Positions 33,397 through 41,785 of a stretch of DNA of 64,000 nt are shown here, piece by piece. The DNA comes from Anaerolineales bacterium (GTDB lineage: Bacteria; Chloroflexota; Anaerolineae; 4572-78; J111). The notes beneath the pieces were generated by a model, which was not told where the DNA came from, ran no database searches, and worked only from the letters and a program-made list of their open reading frames with translations. The translations under genes were made by a program, and so were the position numbers. The stretch lies in the NCBI GenBank assembly GCA_015075185.1, contig JABTUW010000006.1:186001-250000 (forward strand). Reading direction: 5' to 3'. How positions within the stretch are numbered: the first letter of the stretch is position 1; each line of letters opens with the position of its first letter.

Positions 33397-34269
33397 TTAT
33401 TCCGCCAGTTTACCCTCAATCGCCTTGAACAATTCCGCAAAACCCGACTCGCTGTGCATTTCGGGGGTCAAGGCATTCATATCTTTGATGATATTGGTCA
33501 GTTCGGCCATAGTGTTGCGGATTTCGGTGTATTGGTCTATGTCCTCGCGAAAGCCCTGCAGGTTGGCCGCCGAAACGGTTTTCATCGCCTCATCCAACTC
33601 TTTGATTTGCTGCTCCCAATGCTGGATATATTTGATGCGCTGCACCGGCTTGTAAATCTGGGCATCGGCCAGGACGATGGGAAAAATCCGGTCATAGAAT
33701 TGGCCGTTCCTGGCAATCTGCACCAGCTCGAACATGCAGTTCTCGGATTTGAGATACTTTTCGCTGATGACGACAATGACTGCTTTGCCCCGGCCGATCT
33801 GCTCCATAAATGCCTTGATCCGCCCCTTGAAGCCCAAATCTCGCTTATCCCGGATGATGGTCACGCCTTTGGCCTGCAAAGCTTGATCTAAGCGGTTGAC
33901 AATTTCCTCGCTTTCGCCACCCCAGGCATAGGAGACAAAGATTTCCCGCTCCAGCGAAGCTGCCCTCTGAGTAGACTGATTAGATGGCTCTAACTTTGGA
34001 GTGGACTTTTCTGCCGCACCGACATAAGGCCCCTGGCTTTTGTACCGCGCCGGATTCTGCTCTTTAGCCCAAGCGAGCAGCGCGTCCATTAACTCTTGCT
34101 GTTGAGCGTATTCCAGCAGGCGATCCACAATCACCGTTTTGCCGGTCAGCCCGGCCAAATCATCGTGGACCGGGCGGAAGGCCGGTTCGTCAAAGCAGAA
34201 GCGGCGTAGGTCGGCGTCGCTGAAACCCTGGGTGAGTAGGGCGCGGATGTTTTTTAGGTTGTAAGTCAT
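33397..34269 (-). CDS. EAD-TIR domain protein, putative NAD-cleaving effector
   Basis: 290 residues. Residues 1-85 form an effector-associated-domain-like adaptor (NIRALLTQGFSDADLRRF, TGKTVIVDRLLEYA, KEQNPARY). Residues ~110-250 are a TIR domain: REIFVSYAWGG, the BB-loop region KRDLGFKGRIKAF, and SENCMFELVQIA with the glutamate that is catalytic in NADase TIRs. In bacteria such proteins deplete NAD or make signalling nucleotides in anti-phage responses once recruited by a partner carrying the same EAD. GGAG lies eight bases before ATG 34269. The best partner in the window is the membrane protein at 23104-24804. Confidence 0.85.
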   Translation of the reverse strand: MTYNLKNIRALLTQGFSDADLRRFCFDEPAFRPVHDDLAGLTGKTVIVDRLLEYAQQQELMDALLAWAKEQNPARYKSQGPYVGAAEKSTPKLEPSNQSTQRAASLEREIFVSYAWGGESEEIVNRLDQALQAKGVTIIRDKRDLGFKGRIKAFMEQIGRGKAVIVVISEKYLKSENCMFELVQIARNGQFYDRIFPIVLADAQIYKPVQRIKYIQHWEQQIKELDEAMKTVSAANLQGFREDIDQYTEIRNTMAELTNIIKDMNALTPEMHSESGFAELFKAIEGKLAE

Positions 34270-34536
34270 TGATGTATCTCCAATTCTTTAAGCTGCTTCT
34301 CTTGGCATTTTCCAACCATCATCCATCTGGATGATTAAACCAGCGGAACAACTGCTCAACCAGGTAGGGTGGACAGATTCTAAACCTCTACCAGAGCTAT
34401 CCAAAGATAGCCCTTTTTTCTCCCAAAAATCCCTCACTTTGGTCTAGCCCGCCTGGGTGGCTAGCCATACAATACAGGCACAAATAGGTTGTCTTCTATT
34501 ATAACCTAAAGTTACTATTTTTTTAAGGAGGCTTTT

Positions 34537-35217
34537 ATGATTCCAGTAGGTGATACGGAAGTTCGGGGCAGCGGGCCGGGCATTCTGACCATTGCCCTCA
34601 TCGTCATCAATGTCATCGTCTTTTTGTTTGAGGCGATGATGAGTACACCGGAGTTGGAAAATTTCTTTCGGACCTATGGGGTGGTCCCGGCCCAGATAAT
34701 GCAGGGCAGTGGACTCATTACCCTGTTTACCCACATGTTTCTGCACGGCGGTTGGATGCACCTTATCAGCAATATGGTCTTTCTGTGGGTTTTTGGCGAT
34801 AATATCGAGGCCGTGTTGGGCAAAGTCATGTACCTGGCCTTTTATATCGCCGGCGGACTGGCTGCCGCAGCCCTGCAAATCCTGATAGACCCGGCCAGCA
34901 CCATTCCCAGTGTCGGGGCCAGTGGGGCCATTGCCGCCATCCTGGGCGCTTATATTGTGATGTTCCCACGCTCGCAGGTCAAAGTCATGGTCATGAGCCG
35001 CGTCGGCATGGGCATGACCCGCGTCACGGCCCTGGTGTTTTTGGGGATCTGGTTTGTGACCCAGCTTTTTAGCGGCGTGGCCAGCCTGGGTGTCCCCACG
35101 GCCCAAACGGGGGGGATCGCTTTCTGGGCGCACATCGGCGGCTTTTTGTTTGGCTTGGTGGTGGGGTTCTTGTTCCGAGGCCGGGCCGGGCGGCTGCCTT
35201 TGACGGAGTCAGCCTGA
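34537..35217 (+). CDS. Rhomboid intramembrane serine protease
   Basis: 226 residues, six or seven transmembrane helices. The catalytic dyad is S129 in GASGAI and H199 in AHIGG; HMFLHGGWMHLISNM supplies the conserved H and N of the oxyanion region. Rhomboids cleave membrane-anchored proteins within or near the helix. AAGGAGG is five bases before ATG 34537. Substrates are unknown; membrane-tethered surface proteins of this window are possible targets but no link is visible. A hairpin at 35249-35278 may end the transcript. Confidence 0.9.
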   Translation: MIPVGDTEVRGSGPGILTIALIVINVIVFLFEAMMSTPELENFFRTYGVVPAQIMQGSGLITLFTHMFLHGGWMHLISNMVFLWVFGDNIEAVLGKVMYLAFYIAGGLAAAALQILIDPASTIPSVGASGAIAAILGAYIVMFPRSQVKVMVMSRVGMGMTRVTALVFLGIWFVTQLFSGVASLGVPTAQTGGIAFWAHIGGFLFGLVVGFLFRGRAGRLPLTESA

Positions 35218-35248
35218 ATTCTTGACAATCGAATTTCTTAACAAGGGT

Positions 35249-35278
35249 GGAAGGCTGGATGTACGATGCCAACCTTCC
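35249..35278 (+). terminator. Hairpin downstream of the rhomboid gene
   Basis: GGAAGGCTGG (35249-35258) pairs with CCAACCTTCC (35269-35278) with one mismatch. No direct T-run follows, so termination is uncertain. Confidence 0.4.
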
Positions 35279-35348
35279 AATCCTCCACATTTTCCAGACA
35301 ACTACCGAGAAATATTACGTTTGCACTTTTGACAAAACTAAAGAAATT

Positions 35349-35429
35349 GGACGCGGATCGCTCGGATCAAACGGATAAAGCTTTAAAAAATAGCTAAAAA
35401 TCCGTTCGATCCGCGCAAATCCGTATCCC
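35349..35429. repeat. GGATCG/CGATCC palindromic element
   Basis: GGACGCGGATCGCTCGG with ATCAAACGGAT on the left and ATCCGTTCGATCCGCG with AAATCCGTATCC on the right form an imperfect palindrome of GGAT-containing units around an AT-rich loop. It lies between convergent genes (rhomboid and AmrS). Confidence 0.6.
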
Positions 35430-35483
35430 ATTAAAAAAACTGAAAAGATAGTACGAGGAAAGTTCACCCTTGCGTGGGCTTTT

Positions 35484-36611
35484 TTATATTCTTACCCGCA
35501 TCGGCCGCCGGAAGAAAATATCGGCCTGCGTCCCCACATTGACCTCTCGGGCCGATTTAGGCCACAGGCCGGGAACGGCCTGCCTGCACTTGGGGCACTG
35601 GCCCGCGTCGGTCAGGTGGTAGCCGAGGATGACATAGCCGTAGCGCTCGATCAGCAGGCTTTGGCAGTGGGGGCAGTAGGTATTCTCCCAGTTGCCCACT
35701 TCGCCGGGACGGTTGCCGGCGTAGACGAAGTTCAGCCCGGCCTCGGCCCCAATTTCGGCGGCGCGGATAAGGGTCGCGGCGCTGGTATTGTTCGGGTCGG
35801 TCATCTTGTAATCTTTGTGGAACGCCGTCACGTGCCAGGGAATATCCCGCGACACCCCGGCGATAAAGCGAGCCGCCTCCCACAACTCTTCGTTGGAGTC
35901 GTTGAAGCCTTCGATGACCAGGGTCAGCACCTCCAGCCAGAAGCCGCGCTTGTGCAATTCCTCGATGGTCCACAGCACATGCTTGACCTGCCCGCCCAAC
36001 TCGCGGTAATTTTTCTGCTGCATGGATTTCAGGTCAACTTTGTAGCAGTCGGTGTAAGGCTTAATGTAATCCAATGCCTCCGGGGTGGCGTTGCCGTTGG
36101 AGACAAAGCCGGTCAACAGCCCGGCGGCTTTGGCCTGCTTGAAAATCTCCATGGACCACTCGGCGGTGATGAGCGGTTCGTTGTAGCTGCTGACGACCAG
36201 CCGCGCGCCGGTCCGTATGGCGGTCTGGACAAGGTCGGCGGGGGAAAAATGGGTCGGCATCACACCGGCGGCGCTGTCGCGGAGCGCCTGGGAGGTAACC
36301 CAATTCTGGCAGTAGCCGCAGTGAAAATCACAGCCGAGCATGCCAAACGTTAAGGCGTTGCTGCCCGGCAGGGCGTGGAAGTAAGGCTTTTTCTCCACCG
36401 GATCGCTCTGGACCCCGGCCGCATAGCCATAGGGCACGCGCAGCGTCCCGCCTTCATTGTAGCGCACCTGGCAAATTCCGCGCTGGCCGGGGAAAATCAA
36501 GCAGCGATGGCCGCAGGCAAAGCAGCGGATTTTATCCTTTTCTAATTTTTCGTACAAGATGCCCTCGACGGTAGCCGTGTCAAGAGCATCTTGCAGGGTA
36601 ATCGTTGCCAT
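35484..36611 (-). CDS. amrS: AmmeMemoRadiSam-system radical SAM enzyme
   Basis: 375 residues. The [4Fe-4S] motif is CDFHCGYC (C94, C98, C101; CxxxCxxC). An N-terminal cysteine cluster RCFACGHRC with GICQVR and a C-terminal zinc-ribbon-like region (YCPHCQ and QCPKCRQ) complete the AmrS layout. The family is related to pyruvate-formate-lyase-activating enzymes and is usually found with AmmeMemoRadiSam A and B proteins, which are not seen here. The reaction is unknown. GAGGTG lies five bases before ATG 36611. It trails the citrate synthase gene by 85 bases on the same strand. Confidence 0.87.
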   Translation of the reverse strand: MATITLQDALDTATVEGILYEKLEKDKIRCFACGHRCLIFPGQRGICQVRYNEGGTLRVPYGYAAGVQSDPVEKKPYFHALPGSNALTFGMLGCDFHCGYCQNWVTSQALRDSAAGVMPTHFSPADLVQTAIRTGARLVVSSYNEPLITAEWSMEIFKQAKAAGLLTGFVSNGNATPEALDYIKPYTDCYKVDLKSMQQKNYRELGGQVKHVLWTIEELHKRGFWLEVLTLVIEGFNDSNEELWEAARFIAGVSRDIPWHVTAFHKDYKMTDPNNTSAATLIRAAEIGAEAGLNFVYAGNRPGEVGNWENTYCPHCQSLLIERYGYVILGYHLTDAGQCPKCRQAVPGLWPKSAREVNVGTQADIFFRRPMRVRI

Positions 36612-36696
36612 AAAACACCTCTTTCTAATAGATATTGTACTCTGCCAGAAAGGGGTGTCAATGCTGTTTCAACGTTCAAACGTTCTACGTTGAATA

Positions 36697-37842
36697 TTAA
36701 ACACGCTGCTCGAGCGGTATCCAGCGCCGATCCTTAGAGCCGACATAGACCGACTGCGGGCGGATGAGGCGGTTGAGCTGCTGCTGTTCAAAACAGTGGG
36801 CCAGCCAGCCGGCTACCCGGCCAATGGCAAAGGTCGGGGTGAAAAGATCAGGGGTTAGGCCGAGACCGTGTAACAACAGGGCGGTGTAAAATTCGACATT
36901 TGTTTGCAGGTTGCGGCCGGGCTTGTACTCGGCCAGCAGGGCAACGGCGGTCTGCTCGACCTGCCGGGACAACTGGTACAGCGCCTGGTGGCCGTTGCCC
37001 TGGAACATGCGGGCCGCTGCCGCCGAAAGCACTTCGGCGCGCGGGTCGCGCACTTTGTAGACGCGGTGGCCAAAACCCATCAGCCGCTCGCCCTGTGCCA
37101 GCTTCTGGCGCAGATAGGTTTCGGCGTTGGCCGCGTCGCCGATTTCAAAGACCATATCCAGGGCCGGGCCGGGTGCGCCGCCGTGCAGCGGCCCTTTCAG
37201 CGCCCCCAACGCGCCGACCGCCGCCGAGACCAAATCCGATTGGGTCGAGATAATCACCCGCGCGGTAAAGGTTGAGGCGTTCATCCCGTGATCTACGACC
37301 GTATTGAGATAGGTTTCCAGTCCACGGGCCTGCTCAGCGCTGGGCGTCTGGCCGAAGAGCATGGCCAGATAATTGGCCGCGTGGCCCAGGTCGGGCCGGG
37401 GAGCGAGCGGCTCCTGCCCGTTCAGCAAACGCCAGTAGGCCGCAACCATCGTTGGAAAAGCGGCCGTCAAGGCCAAAGCTTGCGACTCTAGCTCATCCGG
37501 CTCCGCTAAAGTGAGCGTTCCGGCGGCCATACGCAGCGCGTCAATCACAGCGACCTTTTGGCTGGCGGCGGCACGCAGCAAATCCATGGTCGTAGCAGGC
37601 ACTTCTCGCCGTGCCGCTAACGCTGCCCGAAATTCGGCCAGTTGCGGCGCAGTCGGCAAGGAGTCATGCCACAACAGGTAAACTGTTTCTTCAAAGGTAG
37701 CCTGGCCGGCCAATTCTTCGACCGGAAAACCGGCAATGATTAACTCCCCGGCCTGGCCGTCCACACTGCTCAGCCGGGTTTGGGCCGCGACAATGCCTTC
37801 CAGGCCCGGTACAAAATTGTTTGTCACTCCCGTTTCAACCAT
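36697..37842 (-). CDS. Citrate synthase (or 2-methylcitrate synthase)
   Basis: 381 residues, the short bacterial/archaeal type. Active-site blocks are VDHGMNASTF, GPLHGGAP, MGFGHRVYK and TNVEFYTALL; the last normally carries the catalytic aspartate (NVDFY) and here has glutamate. It condenses acetyl-CoA (or propionyl-CoA) with oxaloacetate. ATG 37842 is preferred because AAAGGAG and GGTGG precede it; ATG 37863 directly abuts the methyltransferase stop and would add seven residues. It is third in an operon after SDR and methyltransferase genes. Another citrate synthase relative lies 1.7 kb away, divergent. Confidence 0.9.
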   Translation of the reverse strand: MVETGVTNNFVPGLEGIVAAQTRLSSVDGQAGELIIAGFPVEELAGQATFEETVYLLWHDSLPTAPQLAEFRAALAARREVPATTMDLLRAAASQKVAVIDALRMAAGTLTLAEPDELESQALALTAAFPTMVAAYWRLLNGQEPLAPRPDLGHAANYLAMLFGQTPSAEQARGLETYLNTVVDHGMNASTFTARVIISTQSDLVSAAVGALGALKGPLHGGAPGPALDMVFEIGDAANAETYLRQKLAQGERLMGFGHRVYKVRDPRAEVLSAAAARMFQGNGHQALYQLSRQVEQTAVALLAEYKPGRNLQTNVEFYTALLLHGLGLTPDLFTPTFAIGRVAGWLAHCFEQQQLNRLIRPQSVYVGSKDRRWIPLEQRV

Positions 37843-37863
37843 CGTTCCACCAACTCCTTTCAT

Positions 37864-38571
37864 TCACACTTTGATTCCGCCAAAGGCGGCAAAGCAACTG
37901 TTCTTATGCAGGATTTCGACCTGACCGAAGCCGACTGCCCGCAGCAGGTCGAGCTGGAACAGCAGCGGCCGGGGGGTGTCCTCCTCGGCAACGTAGCCAA
38001 AGACCTGATCGCGGTAGGTTTCATCTTTGAACTGGGTTAAGTAATCGCCGTAGCGCGCCCACATCAAAGCTTGAACAGCCGCAGTGGAGTGTTCGATCAG
38101 GTCAGAAATCCAGAGCGAGCCGCCCGGCCTGAGGTCGAGATAACAGCGGCGAAAGACGGCTTCCCACTCGGCCTCCTCACGCAGGTGGTGAAACACAGCA
38201 GCGGCCATCATGATGTCAAACCGAGCCTCGCCCCATTCAAACTCCCGGATGTCTGTCTGAACGGCCTTGATTTCACCCAAAGTGACCGGTCTGATGCGCT
38301 CAACCGCCCGATCCAGCATGGGCCGGCTCAAATCTACCAGAGTGACATCCAGGTTGGGCAGCAGGTGCAGCAGTTTGAGGGTATAGTTGCCCGCTCCGCA
38401 GCCAATATCCAGCACACTCGTGGCCCGCGGATTGACCGCCGCAGCCGCCTGGGTCACCAATTCCAGCACCAGCGGCGCGTCTATGGTCGCCGACTGGCCG
38501 GTTTCCAGGTTGGAGAAGCGTTCCACATCGGCGTCAAAACGCTGGCGAATTTGTTCAACGGTTGATTTCAC
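37864..38571 (-). CDS. Class I SAM-dependent methyltransferase
   Basis: 235 residues. The SAM-binding motif I is VLDIGCGAGNYT (about 71-82), followed by VTLVDLSRPML (motif II) and AAAVFHHL (motif IV). The fold is that of UbiE/tRNA-type small methyltransferases; substrate not identifiable. The start is GTG 38571 with AAGGAG five bases upstream. Its stop abuts the next frame and the SDR gene ends 41 bases before, so it belongs to the SDR-methyltransferase-citrate synthase operon. Confidence 0.85.
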   Translation of the reverse strand: MKSTVEQIRQRFDADVERFSNLETGQSATIDAPLVLELVTQAAAAVNPRATSVLDIGCGAGNYTLKLLHLLPNLDVTLVDLSRPMLDRAVERIRPVTLGEIKAVQTDIREFEWGEARFDIMMAAAVFHHLREEAEWEAVFRRCYLDLRPGGSLWISDLIEHSTAAVQALMWARYGDYLTQFKDETYRDQVFGYVAEEDTPRPLLFQLDLLRAVGFGQVEILHKNSCFAAFGGIKV

Positions 38572-38612
38572 GAGTTCTCCTTTTGCTTTCCAGTATCGCC
38601 GCCGGAGGGCAG

Positions 38613-39359
38613 CTACTTGCCTCCGGTCACATCAATGAACGTCCCCGTCGAAAACGAGGCTTCATCCGAGAGCAGCCACAGAATGGCCCGGGCGACTTCC
38701 TCCGCTTGACCCCCCCGTTTCATCGGGACAAATTCCTTGACCCGGTCTACCCGATTTGGCTCGCCGCCGCTGGCATGAATATCGGTATAGATGAAGCCGG
38801 GCCGAACCGCGTTGACCCGGATACCATCGGCGGCGACTTCCTGGGCCAGGCCGATGGTCATCGTATCAATCGCTCCTTTGGAAGCGGCATAATCCACGTA
38901 CTCGCCCGGCGAACCCAGCCGGGCAGCGCCTGACGAGACATTGACAATGGCTCCCCCCGCCCCGCCGCGCCGGGTTGACATCCGCCGCACCGCTTCGCGG
39001 GCGCACAAGAAACAGCCGGTAATATTCGTCGTAAAAATCCGGTTCAGGCGCGCCGCGCTCATCTCCTCGACCCGCATCTGCTGCTCCAGGATGCCGGCGT
39101 TGTTGACCAGCGCTGTGACTGGGCCTAAGGCTTGGTCCACCGTTTCAAACAAGTGGATGACCTGGGCTTCTGAGGCGACATCCGCCGCTACAGCCACAGC
39201 TCGCCCACCCGCCCCTTCGATGGCCTCGACCACGGTTTCGGCGGCGGCACGATTTTTACGATAATTGACACAAACAGCATAGCCGCGTGCTCCGGCTAGA
39301 AGGGCCGTGGCCGCGCCAATTCCCCGGCTGCCGCCCGTCACAATTATCACCCGGTTCAT
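38613..39359 (-). CDS. Short-chain dehydrogenase/reductase
   Basis: 248 residues, classical SDR length. TGGSRGIG (8-15) binds the dinucleotide, NNAG and the catalytic Ser-Tyr-Lys set (NVSSGA, YVDYAASKG) are intact. VNYRKNRAAA after strand 2 suggests NADP(H). The substrate could be a 3-oxoacyl thioester or a sugar. It is the first gene of an operon driven by a consensus promoter at 39440-39412 and followed by methyltransferase and citrate synthase genes. Confidence 0.88.
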   Translation of the reverse strand: MNRVIIVTGGSRGIGAATALLAGARGYAVCVNYRKNRAAAETVVEAIEGAGGRAVAVAADVASEAQVIHLFETVDQALGPVTALVNNAGILEQQMRVEEMSAARLNRIFTTNITGCFLCAREAVRRMSTRRGGAGGAIVNVSSGAARLGSPGEYVDYAASKGAIDTMTIGLAQEVAADGIRVNAVRPGFIYTDIHASGGEPNRVDRVKEFVPMKRGGQAEEVARAILWLLSDEASFSTGTFIDVTGGK

Positions 39360-39411
39360 GATGTGTACCTTTCTCAGGGATAAGGGTTTTTGGTTTCAGG
39401 CTGTGATCAAA

Positions 39412-39471
39412 ATTATAACGGAATAAAAACATATTGTCAATATTGATTTTATAATCAATATATGGTAAAAT
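39412..39471. promoter_or_regulatory. Overlapping divergent promoters with shared palindrome
   Basis: On the minus strand TTGACA (39440-39435) and TATAAT (39417-39412), 17 bases apart, drive the SDR operon. On the plus strand TTGATT (39443-39448) and TAAAAT (39466-39471), also 17 apart, drive the HTH-citrate synthase. The palindrome ATATTGAT-TTTATA-ATCAATAT (39440-39461) overlaps both -35 regions, so one regulator could control both directions. Confidence 0.75.
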
Positions 39472-39536
39472 GAGATACTTCCTCCTTTTTTGGTTTGCCA
39501 GAGGAGAAGGTTGATTCCACGGGGTGAGGGGAGATT

Positions 39537-40772
39537 ATGGCAATGAGTCCAGCCCGTTATCTGTCTGCCCAGGAAGCGGCCCATGAATTAGGGATAAGTT
39601 TGCCAACTCTATACGCCTACGTCAGCCGGGGTTTGATCCATTCGGAGGCGACGGGCGGCAGCAAGCGGACCCGCCGTTACTGGGCCGAGGATGTGCAAAA
39701 GTTGAAGGAACGGCAGGAACAGCGGCGCGATCCGGCCAAAGTAGTCGAGACGGCGCTGCACTGGGGCGCGCCGGTGCTGGAGTCAGCCATTACCCTGCTG
39801 GCGAATGACCACTTGTACTACCGGGGGTATGATGCACTGGAGTTAGCCACCCAGCGCTCGGTGGAGCAGGTCGCCGCCCTGATCTGGACCGGGGAGTTGG
39901 CTCCGGCTGGTTCAGCTCTGTTTGGCCAGGCTACGGGGGCGCTGCCGCCGGAAGGCCAGTCAGTTCGCCCGCACCTGGCCGGCCTGAGTCCGGTCGAAAC
40001 CTTCCAGGCGATACTGCCGCTGGCAGCAGTTGACGACCTGGCCGCTTATGATCTGCGCCCGGCAGCAGTCGCCCAGACCGGGGCGCGCATCTTGCGTTTG
40101 CTGACCACGCTCGCTGCCGGCGACCCGCCCGCCGGCCTGGGTATCGCCCAAACACTGCAGCAAGGCTGGACTCCGCACAACGCCCAGGCCGCCGCTTTGC
40201 TCAACGCCGCTTTAATCCTGTGCGCCGACCATGAGCTGAACGTCTCTTCATTTACCGCTCGCTGCGTAGCCTCAGCCGGGTCAACGCCTTACCAGTTGGT
40301 GCTGGCCGGACTGGCGGCGCTGCAAGGAATCAAACATGGCCGGATGACCGAACGGGTCGAACTTTTCTGGCGGGAAGCAAGCACGCCTGAGGGCGTCCGC
40401 TCCACCCTGGCTAACTATTTGAAGCGCGGGGAGACGATTCCGGGCTTTGGCCACCCCTTATATCCGCAGGGCGACCCACGCGGGCGGCTTCTCCTGGAAC
40501 TGACCACAGCCGCCTACCCCGAGCTACCAGCCGTGAAATTGGCGCAAGCGATGGTAGCCGAAACCTTTGAGTTGATCGGCGAGTACCCGACCATTGATTT
40601 TGGACTCGTAACCCTGGCTCAGGCATTGACCCTGCCGGCGGGCGGAGCCATCACCCTGTTCGCCCTGGGCCGGACCATTGGCTGGATCGGCCATGCCATC
40701 GAGCAGTACCAGCTTGATCGCATCATCCGGCCCCGCGCGCAGTACAAAGGCAGGCAGCCGGGAGGGATGTGA
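39537..40772 (+). CDS. Citrate synthase-family protein with N-terminal helix-turn-helix
   Basis: 411 residues. Residues ~6-60 resemble a MerR/excisionase winged HTH (YLSAQEAAHELGISLPTLYA, then GSKRTRRYWAEDV). Residues ~65-405 are a citrate synthase fold with ADHELNVSSFTARC, GIKHGR, PGFGHPLYPQGDPRG and YPTIDFGL, so both histidines and the aspartate are kept although GPLHGG is degenerate. Related HTH-citrate synthase fusions occur in other bacteria; they may be methylcitrate synthases, regulators or both. It is transcribed divergently from the operon containing the other citrate synthase, with a palindrome between. A role in controlling that operon is inference. Confidence 0.82.
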   Translation: MAMSPARYLSAQEAAHELGISLPTLYAYVSRGLIHSEATGGSKRTRRYWAEDVQKLKERQEQRRDPAKVVETALHWGAPVLESAITLLANDHLYYRGYDALELATQRSVEQVAALIWTGELAPAGSALFGQATGALPPEGQSVRPHLAGLSPVETFQAILPLAAVDDLAAYDLRPAAVAQTGARILRLLTTLAAGDPPAGLGIAQTLQQGWTPHNAQAAALLNAALILCADHELNVSSFTARCVASAGSTPYQLVLAGLAALQGIKHGRMTERVELFWREASTPEGVRSTLANYLKRGETIPGFGHPLYPQGDPRGRLLLELTTAAYPELPAVKLAQAMVAETFELIGEYPTIDFGLVTLAQALTLPAGGAITLFALGRTIGWIGHAIEQYQLDRIIRPRAQYKGRQPGGM

Positions 40773-40828
40773 AACGTGATATGTGATGCGTGATGGACTT
40801 AACGTATCACCATCACGCGTCATGTCTT
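40773..40828. repeat. AACGTGAT/ATCACGCGT palindrome
   Basis: AACGTGATATGTGATGCGTG and ATGG on the left are complemented by CGTATCACCATCACGCGTCA on the right. It lies between convergent stops of the HTH-citrate synthase and UPF0173 genes and could terminate both. Confidence 0.6.
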
Positions 40829-41516
40829 ACACCTCCACCGATTCTCCCGGAGAAATCACCCGCACCTTTGTCTGCGTCTCGGCTTCGACCCGTTTGGCCC
40901 AGGCGTTGGCATCCTGGGCGATGAGCGGCCAGGTGTTGTAGTGGATCGGCACGGCCATTTTCGGTTTGATCAGTTTGACCGCCCGCAGGGCGTCATCCGG
41001 CCCCATGGTGAAGTTGTCGCCAATGGGCAGAACCAGCAAGTCAATGCCTTCCTCGCCGTACAGCCGCATCGTTTCAAAGAGGCCGGTGTCGCAGGTTAGA
41101 TAAATCTTTTTGCCCTCAGCCGTAATCAAAAAACCGGCGGGATTGCCGCCGTCACCGCCATCGGGCAGGCCGGAGCCGTGGTGGGCAATAGTCAATTTGA
41201 CGTAACCAAAATCATAATTGAAGCCGCCACCGATATGATGGGCATGAGTCTTATCTTCGGCCACCCCCTGGCGCTGCAGCCAGTTGACAATCTCAAAATT
41301 GGAAATGACCGTCGCTCCGGTGCGCTTGGCCAGCCCGACCAGATCTTCGACATGGTCAAAATGGCCGTGCGAAACGAGGATATAATCGGCCTGGACCGCA
41401 TCCGCCTTAACCGGAGCAGCCGGGTTGCTGGTGAAAAAGGGGTCAACCACCAGGTGTTTGCCGCCGATTTCCAGCGCCTGTGTCCCATGGCCCAGCCAGG
41501 TATATTTGATTGTCAT
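40827..41516 (-). CDS. Metal-dependent hydrolase, UPF0173 family
   Basis: 229 residues of the metallo-beta-lactamase fold. Family signatures are TWLGHGTQALEI, VDPFFTSNP, the metal motif VSHGHFDHVEDL, LTCDTGLF and PIHYNTWP. The small UPF0173 group (YtkL-like) has no settled substrate. AAGGAGG precedes ATG 41516. It is a single-gene unit. Confidence 0.9.
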   Translation of the reverse strand: MTIKYTWLGHGTQALEIGGKHLVVDPFFTSNPAAPVKADAVQADYILVSHGHFDHVEDLVGLAKRTGATVISNFEIVNWLQRQGVAEDKTHAHHIGGGFNYDFGYVKLTIAHHGSGLPDGGDGGNPAGFLITAEGKKIYLTCDTGLFETMRLYGEEGIDLLVLPIGDNFTMGPDDALRAVKLIKPKMAVPIHYNTWPLIAQDANAWAKRVEAETQTKVRVISPGESVEV

Positions 41517-41560
41517 CGTGATACCTCCTTATACGCCAGATAAGACTTAATAATATAAAG

Positions 41561-41600
41561 GTGCGTGTGGCGTGTTCCGTTTATTTACGCAACACGCACA
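41561..41600. repeat. GTGCGTGT/ACACGCAC palindrome
   Basis: GTGCGTGTGGCGTGTTCCGT and ACGCAACACGCAC are complementary around TTATTT. It resembles the element at 10984-11036 in unit sequence. It lies in the gap between divergent UPF0173 and transglutaminase-like genes. Confidence 0.55.
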
Positions 41601-41785
41601 ATGTTAAGAAGTATAGCAAACGCCGTTGTCAATTATATCTCAAGTGACCTTCCTATTTACTACTAAAGGGCCATTTACAGTTTTTTTGCAGTGTGATTAC
41701 AATCTTTTCGTACTGAGTTAAGGGTATCGTTCCTGGTAACAAGGCAACCTGTTAAGACATTTTTGGTGTATTTGGCAGCACTGCT

